Positions 62,301 to 64,000 of a stretch of 64,000 bases of DNA are shown piece after piece. Source of the stretch: Nemertoderma westbladi (taxonomy: Eukaryota > Xenacoelomorpha > Nemertodermatida > Nemertodermatidae); assembly GCA_032718475.1 (NCBI GenBank), contig JAUCBJ010001713.1, positions 1-64,000 on the forward strand, given 5' to 3'. The notes beneath the pieces are model-generated. The model was not told the DNA's origin, made no database searches, and saw only the letters and a program-made list of their open reading frames with translations. The position numbers were made by a program, and so were the translations under genes. Numbering within the stretch: the stretch's first letter is position 1; every line of letters begins with the position of its first letter.

Positions 62301-63897
62301 TTATCTCACCCTAGGCTGAGAATACTCCTCAGTCGTCTCAGCCTAGGCTGAGAACACTCGCCAGTTATCTCAGCCTAGGCTGAGAACACTCCCCTTAGGC
62401 TGAGATGACTCCCCTTAGGCTGAGATGACTCCCCTTAGGCTGAGATGACTCCCCTAATTGAGTTATAATTCATATCCGTACCTGTGTTATTTTCGTATAT
62501 TGCAAAAAAAATACTATAACTTATGTTATTGAGATTAATCCTTTAAACTTTTTATAAGCGTTTTAAAAAAATATATTTTGAGAAATAACACATTCACTAT
62601 CGTGGCCATTCTCCACATTACAGTAGTCCTAATATTTCATAATTTCACATCATTCGAAAGCTTTTGTTGCAAGGATTCCAATTGCACCAATTTCAGGTGC
62701 GTTTATTGCGTACATGCGTTTATTTCACCCAATACAATAAAATTATAACTGAACAATAATACAGTATATGGCGAATTACCTCTAAACTTATGAATGAAGC
62801 TTTTTTATTTGTAACTAGAGTTGAGTCTTGTAGGCCGAAGACGCCCCTTGGGAATTGGTTTCCTTGGTGAATGACAACCAACAACGATGGGCCGAACAGA
62901 TGACCAATAAACGTAGCCGTAATAGGGGTCGGCGAGAACTCATCTGTTTCCAAGTCTAATATTATACTGTAGATAAATTGGAGTGGCAATTTGTAAAGTA
63001 AATCATAGGCCTACTGTACTTGTATCGGTAGGGACAATAGAGTATGGATACATAGCCCATATTATTATCTTTGCAATCTATAATGTTTAAAAATGGTAAA
63101 AAAGTATTTGGAGATTAAACCATGAAAATATACTACTTTATTAATCTCTAACGGTTTGAAGTGTCTGAACAATAGTAATAATCCATGGAATCATATTTTA
63201 TCAACTTGAAAGGGTCTACTGTATCACTTACCTGAGACCTGTAAATGGACCAGCTGTAGTCACTAGTTTGCCAGGTAGTGTGTAACAATTACCCGTAAAA
63301 GTTACGTGTTTGGTAAAGTTACTGGGGTAGCACTTTTTGTTTTCGAAAGAACAATCAACTAGGTTATTTTCAGTTAATTGATGACCACCTGAAAGGCAAA
63401 GATAATAAACATTTTGATACTAGGTTTTCATACATACGTACATACTGTACAGTACGGTAGGTCAAATTTGACAGTGTAGATTATACTGTAATTGATCGTA
63501 ATCTGTTTATAACTCGTATTGTTGATATCTTTTTTTAGATGTTTATTGCGAATTCTGTTTCACATGGTAGGCCTACTATATATATGTAGTTTAAGATGTT
63601 CATTTATTTTCGGCCACACCTATTGACTCAATTACTACAGTATATAACAACTGCAGATACGTAGACATTGTAGGGTTGGTACAACTTACCTTCCTTTATG
63701 ATGTCCATTAAAGGGTCGTTGTTGTGTCGAAACTCTTCTGGAAGAAAAGCTTCAATATCTTCTTTTGTAGCTGAACTCTGCATAATCTTACGAATATTTT
63801 CATTAGCTTCTTTGCCAAACGATTCTAGGAACGATTTTCTGAGGATATTGTTTACGCATATCGAAACACTCGGGAACAATAAACCCGTTTCGTTTAC
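35090..63897 (-). CDS. DEG/ENaC/ASIC-family sodium channel, six exons, 5' end outside window
   Basis: Amiloride-sensitive-type cation channel subunit, a trimeric plasma-membrane channel with two membrane segments and a large Cys-rich extracellular domain. The six minus-strand exons are listed separately. Lengths 208, 157, 187, 311, 143 and 227 bp keep one frame across every junction and give about 410 residues. Order of signatures: post-TM1 FPSVSICVNN; GNCYTLPG and GLSIILDLETDEF of the palm; SWQACVLEC and CGC of the thumb; CQSQCKFPC; NIVLLNIFMESINYQSIQE; then GGTMGLFLGASIMT with the G-A-S filter motif of TM2, and a short cytoplasmic tail ending at TAA. Family members are usually 500 or more residues, so TM1 and the N terminus (about 100 residues) must lie past 64 kb. 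The 23.1-kb intron 4 holds two other genes. Alternative: the last two exons belong to a paralogue. Phase agreement and the lack of other channel exons argue against that. Confidence 0.8.
35523..36068 (-). CDS. First exon of an unknown gene, resembling N termini of G2E3/HECT-like proteins
   Basis: 181-codon frame on the minus strand beginning MSEPPPCPNCHHH, then GRLHDEIANVFAPYN, a basic Arg/Ala/Thr-rich stretch (residues 60-85), then KPVIVLAVGVKK and FSRLDDEDVIAENG. The order C-P-x-C-x-H, a short 'E-I-x-x-V-F-A-P-Y' helix, a basic Thr/Pro linker and an 'F-L' end resembles N-terminal parts of element-associated G2E3/HECT-like proteins in aquatic animals; this is from memory and weak. Probably only residues up to about 140 are exonic. 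It lies in the last intron of the channel gene, same strand. No downstream exon was identified. Confidence 0.35.
   Translation of the reverse strand: MSEPPPCPNCHHHQSASGNDTASTSSATTTSGGNSVSLFNPGRLHDEIANVFAPYNIPTRERTGRRVPAARRLTSTTARRAATPPGRPSATEFSKPVIVLAVGVKKIGIRSIIKHCLITFSRLDDEDVIAENGSYTISQQSVGIGLYNNYFISSYCTGSNFMTGAPTHRNWNLVLLPGREK
36541..36873. repeat. Minisatellite with ACGACGGTCGAT core, about 30-bp units
   Basis: About a dozen copies of TTAATTACGACGGTCGAT, with alternating linkers ATAATGTCAACAT and CTGGTTCCAGAAT. It lies in the last intron of the channel gene. Confidence 0.85.
37034..37056. other. Perfect 10-bp hairpin
   Basis: AGCATGGCCT, loop TGT, AGGCCATGCT. Short and isolated, with no run of T after it. 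Confidence 0.5.
37310..38311. repeat. 1-kb imperfect palindrome
   Basis: Arms of about 500 bp meet near 37810. Matches run from ATAGGGTTGGTGCGCG at 37310 (complement ending 38311), through GTGTTTTTGTAAAAACAC and CGTGGCTTATATCAATT, to CAGTATCGGAGTAGGCAT near 37770 and its complement near 37845. The arms differ by small indels, including a C-rich 'aggccccccc' insertion near 38071. Fold-back element or inverted duplication; no clear target duplication. It lies in the last intron of the channel gene. Confidence 0.85.
38513..38655 (-). CDS. DEG/ENaC exon e (pre-TM2)
   Basis: Acceptor TTTCATCAG; donor TTTTTG/GTAAGATT. It reads KNINNFDFDASDYWG, then RSNIVLLNIFMESINYQSIQ. It matches the 'N-V-N-I-F-F-L-N-Y-E-I-Q' strand that leads into TM2 in ASICs. 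143 bp, starting and ending with one base of a split codon. Confidence 0.8.
38656..39433. other. Intronic, no feature recognised
   Basis: AT-rich DNA within the long channel intron. I see no gene or repeat in it. Confidence 0.4.
39445..39897. mobile_element. 453-bp MITE with long terminal inverted repeats
   Basis: Left arm CATGACCGAACGTAATCAGG onward and the right arm complement pair over roughly 130 bp, including CGAATGTAACATAGTT and GTTACATTGGATC. Direct repeats of 11 bp, CGCTATGTACG, flank it (39434-39444 and 39898-39908), which suggests a Mutator-like or other long-duplication superfamily. No coding capacity. Confidence 0.75.
40131..41315 (-). CDS. Sel1-like repeat/MYND zinc-finger protein, intronless
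   Basis: 394 codons in one uninterrupted frame. Residues about 35-250 are helical with Sel1/TPR-like phrases: AAQANKDGDLEATHRHLKQG, GHPVAMAARASWLM, GVGIANYALAEIYFG, TYSMLAIMYLTGNGCPVSYR. The C terminus is a MYND zinc finger with C353-x2-C356, C365-x2-C368, C373-x3-C377, H385 and C389. MYND fingers bind Pro-rich peptides and act as adaptors in the nucleus or cytoplasm. The exact partner is unknown. The start could be residue 1 or Met11. There is no signal peptide or membrane segment. It sits in the 23-kb intron of the channel gene, same strand; lack of introns suggests a retrocopy or a naturally single-exon family. No AATAAA was found close downstream. Confidence 0.75.
   Translation of the reverse strand: MEEGLLNITGMSETTEDDSTYLTQINFNPDQAGHQSLISAAQANKDGDLEATHRHLKQGAKVGHPVAMAARASWLMADTDTNEDNCIYGKDTVSLIQESAAGGVGIANYALAEIYFGLRETTDNIINTDSIKAFHLCRVAITDPLVDVWRDGRTYSMLAIMYLTGNGCPVSYRKSMFYMLRAWDYGLSVGGWPTDARAMKALREAFTAEVHDDLREKDARWRLLAANWYQNTNDKPRKVADWLVLFQRFGLDIKPEVLNSCESQADTQEDNKSQVMGINSDQEEYKVSETDCVYKLAEELGKNFKKPLEETASTFAEFVRVVKSSGNLQFSDFNLLTNYQSLSTDFESRNAICELCKRKGVKECCSNCKEPYCNRQCQTKAWSYHKYLCKTKKV
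41820..44010 (-). pseudogene. Non-LTR retrotransposon (LINE) ORF2, 5'-truncated and frameshifted
   Basis: Minus strand. 44010-43820 encodes a linker (SFTLQLSNRYEALASE). 43584-43189 encodes DISFAEVKAAAKSIKTNRAS. The RT follows: LVPVPKKGNL, NGFRKGRGT, IFVDFFKAFDSVSR, GVLQGDTLAPFLF, DLDFADDLGVL (catalytic F-A-D-D), then NRLRFAGHCFRRE and a C-terminal tail. It fits RTE/CR1-type single-ORF LINEs; the clade is not fixed. A 40-bp perfect tandem duplication (43191-43230 and 43231-43270) throws the frame, and another break lies near 43800. There is no endonuclease domain, so the copy is dead on arrival. Confidence 0.85.
44011..44608. other. No gene recognised
   Basis: AT-rich. The phrase GGCATATANGTGGTTT occurs twice (near 44177 and 44305). 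Nothing else. Confidence 0.35.
45411..45434. other. Perfect GC-rich hairpin
   Basis: CCAGGCGCGC, loop TTAC, GCGCGCCTGG, in AT-rich surroundings near the middle of the TIR element. Confidence 0.7.
46392..47195. mobile_element. Non-autonomous hAT element
   Basis: 804 bp. Ends CAGGGACGGATTAAGG and CCTTAATACGCCCCTG are inverted repeats fitting the hAT YARNG start. The 8-bp target duplication AGTTTGGC (46384-46391) / AGTTTGGG (47196-47203) has one mismatch. No transposase. A poly-C run lies near 46441. Confidence 0.8.
47206..50388. other. Intronic, no gene recognised
   Basis: AT-rich DNA within the channel intron. Poly-C tracts lie at about 48278-48319. The only sizeable frames (for example 49409-49609 and 49776-49985, minus) have no recognisable content or splice sites. 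Confidence 0.4.
50389..52292. repeat. 46-bp minisatellite, about 41 copies
   Basis: The unit reads GGGGACAGTGGTTGAGTTGT, then GTGGTTAACTGAGGATGG, then AAGTGTCA. Most variation is GAGGAAGG against GAGGATGG and a few substitutions, with almost no length change. It ends abruptly at GTGTGGTCGCGG. Confidence 0.95.
52733..54074. mobile_element. Non-autonomous hAT-like element with CTGTAACTG subterminal arrays
   Basis: 1,342 bp with 15-bp perfect terminal inverted repeats (TAGTGTTGAGAACTG) and a perfect 8-bp target duplication GTAGATAG (52725-52732 and 54075-54082). This fits hAT. Both ends carry dense direct repeats of CTGTAACTGTAACTGAAA (52741-52920; complementary orientation meaning unclear at 53850-54050). 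An internal ATTCAGTTCTCAA near 52926 looks like a second, decayed right end, so the element may be compound. Its right end is 42 bp from the stop codon of the C1q/TNF-like gene. Confidence 0.8.
54116..55219 (-). CDS. Secreted collagen-C1q/TNF-like protein, erythroferrone/adipolin (FAM132) type, intronless
   Basis: 367 codons, single exon. A hydrophobic leader at residues about 27-40 (AVFLLLLVFTCVSG) or from residue 1 acts as signal or anchor. An acidic stretch follows, then a basic cluster at 114-128 (proprotein-convertase-like), a short collagen stalk at 144-160 (GPVGPQGPAGPPGPKGG), a helical EIVADAAERR linker, a CPTC pair at 191-194, and a C-terminal C1q/TNF-like domain at about 215-367. 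ESGRFTSPRTAFYQITALIH, RDHVRVVMCVNSSC, FTINLNGVLQL and the final LMLIMLGI align by eye with vertebrate erythroferrone and adipolin. Those are secreted hormones of iron and glucose metabolism; the role in this animal is unknown. It lies in the channel intron on the same strand. Vertebrate relatives have several exons, so this may be a retrocopy or intron-poor lineage gene. Confidence 0.8.
   Translation of the reverse strand: MSAFIVLHISIIGGGFVFPISGLIQKRAVFLLLLVFTCVSGPTPDVDSPRSVEISDSSHEEHILSVADKVNNAILRNDHETNVAADFQGTDENLDPESSWFTFVRHDATTRNGNSRRRNGGKQGRKKSKGGGRGGGRNTLHVPGPVGPQGPAGPPGPKGGAVTVDDMLKQFKEIVADAAERRATHLLNEHCPTCDLEVMHSSPQLFVWEDSMPHRISTGFHVQLHNSRIVDRKSVMEVRNYQMSLGGGTFLRGTSMDLESGRFTSPRTAFYQITALIHVRKRNASHYKARDHVRVVMCVNSSCEGENTASLQNIAGVSTNSAVFTINLNGVLQLLKGDVLSMYIDNKTKTRIKVLSGSSLMLIMLGI
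55236..56567. other. Upstream region of the C1q/TNF-like gene; no gene recognised
   Basis: No coding evidence. 55470-55540 has repeated AAAACCTAGGTTTTT-type inverted phrases. CTCGCCGCA occurs in both orientations near 56440-56510, flanking a possible short hairpin. Confidence 0.35.
56570..57461. mobile_element. TA-flanked MITE
   Basis: 892 bp. Inverted ends TGGCATTGGACATTAT ... ATAATGTCCAATGCCA extend to about 85 bp, with an AAGAAGAAATAAAATAATACGG-like block (landmark) in both arms. TA lies on each side (56568-56569 and 57462-57463), as in Tc1/mariner-type MITEs. No coding capacity. Confidence 0.75.
57489..58090. repeat. Inverted repeat of GTGCAAAAATAGTACAAAAGA units
   Basis: Tandem units of about 21 bp at 57489-57600 are mirrored at 58020-58087, and the next segment inward (ACACGTTTTG near 57620 and 57995) is mirrored too. 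The loop contains a truncated GTGGGG/ACA right end. Confidence 0.75.
57688..57890 (-). mobile_element. GTGGGG/ACA-family right-end fragment
   Basis: Minus strand: it ends CATGGCTCGCCCC followed by ACA (plus TGT, 57685-57687). A CAGACAGACAGAC tract near 57870 matches the tract next to the right end in copies 1 and 2. No left end is seen. Confidence 0.6.
58091..58874. repeat. Dispersed CTGACWAGTGGGTGG motif, both orientations
   Basis: CTGACTAGTGGGTGG (58290), CCACCCACTTGTCAG (58368), CTGATTAGTGGGTAG (58455), CCACCAGCAAGTCAG (58538) and CCACCCACTTGTCAG (58868) alternate in direction at 75-90 bp spacing, then a longer gap. The last abuts the palindrome starting at 58875. No gene. Confidence 0.55.
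59156..59467 (-). pseudogene. PHD-like gene fragment, left arm
   Basis: 103-codon frame: MARYDITADGKLECRTLSSS, TTKKVKAVQGKVAVVPCVDV, PTDQTDEEENICYKCKKLW. Similar to the right arm up to ENICYKC, then shifted out of frame with a deletion, so the finger is lost. Confidence 0.55.
59570..59857 (+). pseudogene. PHD-like gene fragment, right arm
   Basis: The frame reads KLECRTLSSS, VPTDQTDEEENICYK, KKNQKIWVVCDVCNKYCHAP, VNFDYDAEFVCNHCS and a stop. The C-x2-C-x4-C-H ... F-V-C-x2-C pattern matches the second half of a PHD finger, as found at the C termini of chromatin proteins and of many DNA-transposon proteins. An 8-bp insertion (CTGACAAG) just after ENICYK disrupts the first Cys pair. No upstream exon is seen. 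Confidence 0.55.
60166..60540. other. No gene recognised
   Basis: AT-rich, with TACAGTA/TACTGTA words. No coding region or repeat of note. Confidence 0.35.
60545..61385. repeat. Degenerate tandem array containing TCTTCGCGCAGCAC
   Basis: Units of about 60-75 bp read GATACTGAAACAATCTGTTG, AAACGTTTAAGG, TCTTCGCGCAGCAC. Copies with the Arg-like core lie near 60575, 60616, 60697, 60755, 60811, 61240, 61300 and 61351. A 340-bp AT-rich stretch (60860-61200) interrupts. The core is the same sequence found inside the left end of the GTGGGG/ACA elements. Confidence 0.65.
61386..61785. other. Start of the 23-kb channel intron, no feature
   Basis: ATCACACAAAATCACACATAAA-like short repeats near 61520-61575 (shown as a landmark). 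No coding evidence. An AT-rich poly-A stretch lies at about 61689. Confidence 0.35.
61786..62096 (-). CDS. DEG/ENaC exon d (Cys-rich thumb)
   Basis: Acceptor TTTTATTGCAG; donor ATACAG/GTTGG. It has the disulphide-rich run: CINDYNN, YSWQACVLEC, DACGC, CTAFETSVC and CQSQCKFPCHHTVY. It ends in phase 2, matching the single-base start of exon e 23 kb away. Confidence 0.85.
62201..62457. repeat. 32-bp minisatellite carrying the palindrome CTCAGCCTAGGCTGAG
   Basis: Five palindromes at 62241, 62273, 62305 (one mismatch), 62337 and 62369, exactly 32 bp apart, followed by about four 20-bp units of CCCCTTAGGCTGAGATGACT. It lies in the intron between channel exons c and d. Confidence 0.9.
62780..62966 (-). 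CDS. DEG/ENaC exon c
   Basis: Acceptor TTTATCTACAG; reads SIILDLETDEFSP, then GPSLLVVIHQGNQFP; donor TTAGAG/GTAATT. It corresponds to the 'GLS..L..E.DEY' palm strand and the 'V.IH....P' stretch of ASIC proteins. Confidence 0.85.
63232..63388 (-). CDS. DEG/ENaC exon b
   Basis: Acceptor ACCTTTCAG region; reads GHQLTENNLVDCSFENKKCY, then FTGNCYTLPGKL; donor CTCAG/GTAAGTGA. The C-x5-C and G-N-C-Y/F-T pattern is typical of the family. It starts with 2 bases and ends with 2 bases of split codons. Confidence 0.85.
63690..63897 (-). CDS. DEG/ENaC exon a
   Basis: Acceptor TTTATTTTATAG before VNETGLLFPSVSICVNNILR; donor AAGGAAG/GTAAGT. It encodes the conserved post-TM1 motif and the finger-like region. 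It ends in phase 1. Confidence 0.85.
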
Positions 63898-64000
63898 CTA
63901 TAAAATAAATTAGATTTGTTTATAGAATCCTCTACATCGTTTTAGGTTCTCAAAGTTCTCAAAGCTGTTTGTACCGGGTTCTCATACGGCCTATCATTAT

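Overview
This is animal nuclear DNA. Genes are split by introns with GT-AG boundaries, intergenic DNA is AT-rich, and the window is crowded with animal-type mobile elements: CR1/L2-like and a second LINE, Penelope, hAT, Helitrons, and MITEs. A DEG/ENaC sodium channel and a C1q/TNF-like secreted protein of the erythroferrone/adipolin type point to a bilaterian. The palindromic octamer TAGGCCTA occurs more than 20 times. A marine invertebrate, perhaps an invertebrate deuterostome, is my best guess, but the sequence alone does not fix the phylum.

Layout. 0.6-2 kb: a frame-broken gag-like zinc-knuckle reading frame. 4.9-8.3 kb: a CCGAGGAC motif cluster, then a large inverted repeat centred on a Penelope endonuclease fragment, with two copies of an unfamiliar element (called here the GTGGGG/ACA family) inserted in one arm. 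12.6-13.5 kb: two more members of that family. 14.8-18.6 kb: two non-autonomous Helitrons head to tail; the first carries about eight copies of a 146-bp repeat with a CTCF-like core. 20-23.5 kb: a CR1/L2-like LINE interrupted by a 1.64-kb GTGGGG/ACA element. 23.5-34.6 kb: long minisatellites built from 20- and 28-bp units, plus a tandem 3.57-kb duplication.

From about 35 kb to the right edge, six minus-strand exons join in phase into the C-terminal two thirds or more of a DEG/ENaC channel gene whose first exon(s) lie beyond the window. Its 23-kb intron (38.7-61.8 kb) contains two complete intronless genes on the same strand. One is a Sel1-like/MYND zinc-finger protein (40.1-41.3 kb). The other is a collagen-stalked C1q/TNF-like secreted protein (54.1-55.2 kb). 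The same intron also holds a LINE, two hAT-type elements, a TA-flanked MITE, a 46-bp minisatellite, and an inverted duplication of a PHD-like gene end.

Only three genes look functional: the channel, the MYND protein and the C1q/TNF-like protein. I see no operon-like or pathway relationship between them. The rest is mobile elements, satellites and their debris. The most unusual item is the GTGGGG/ACA family. All its members share asymmetric end motifs that can pair as a stem with a conserved internal loop, and every scorable insertion is flanked by ACA.
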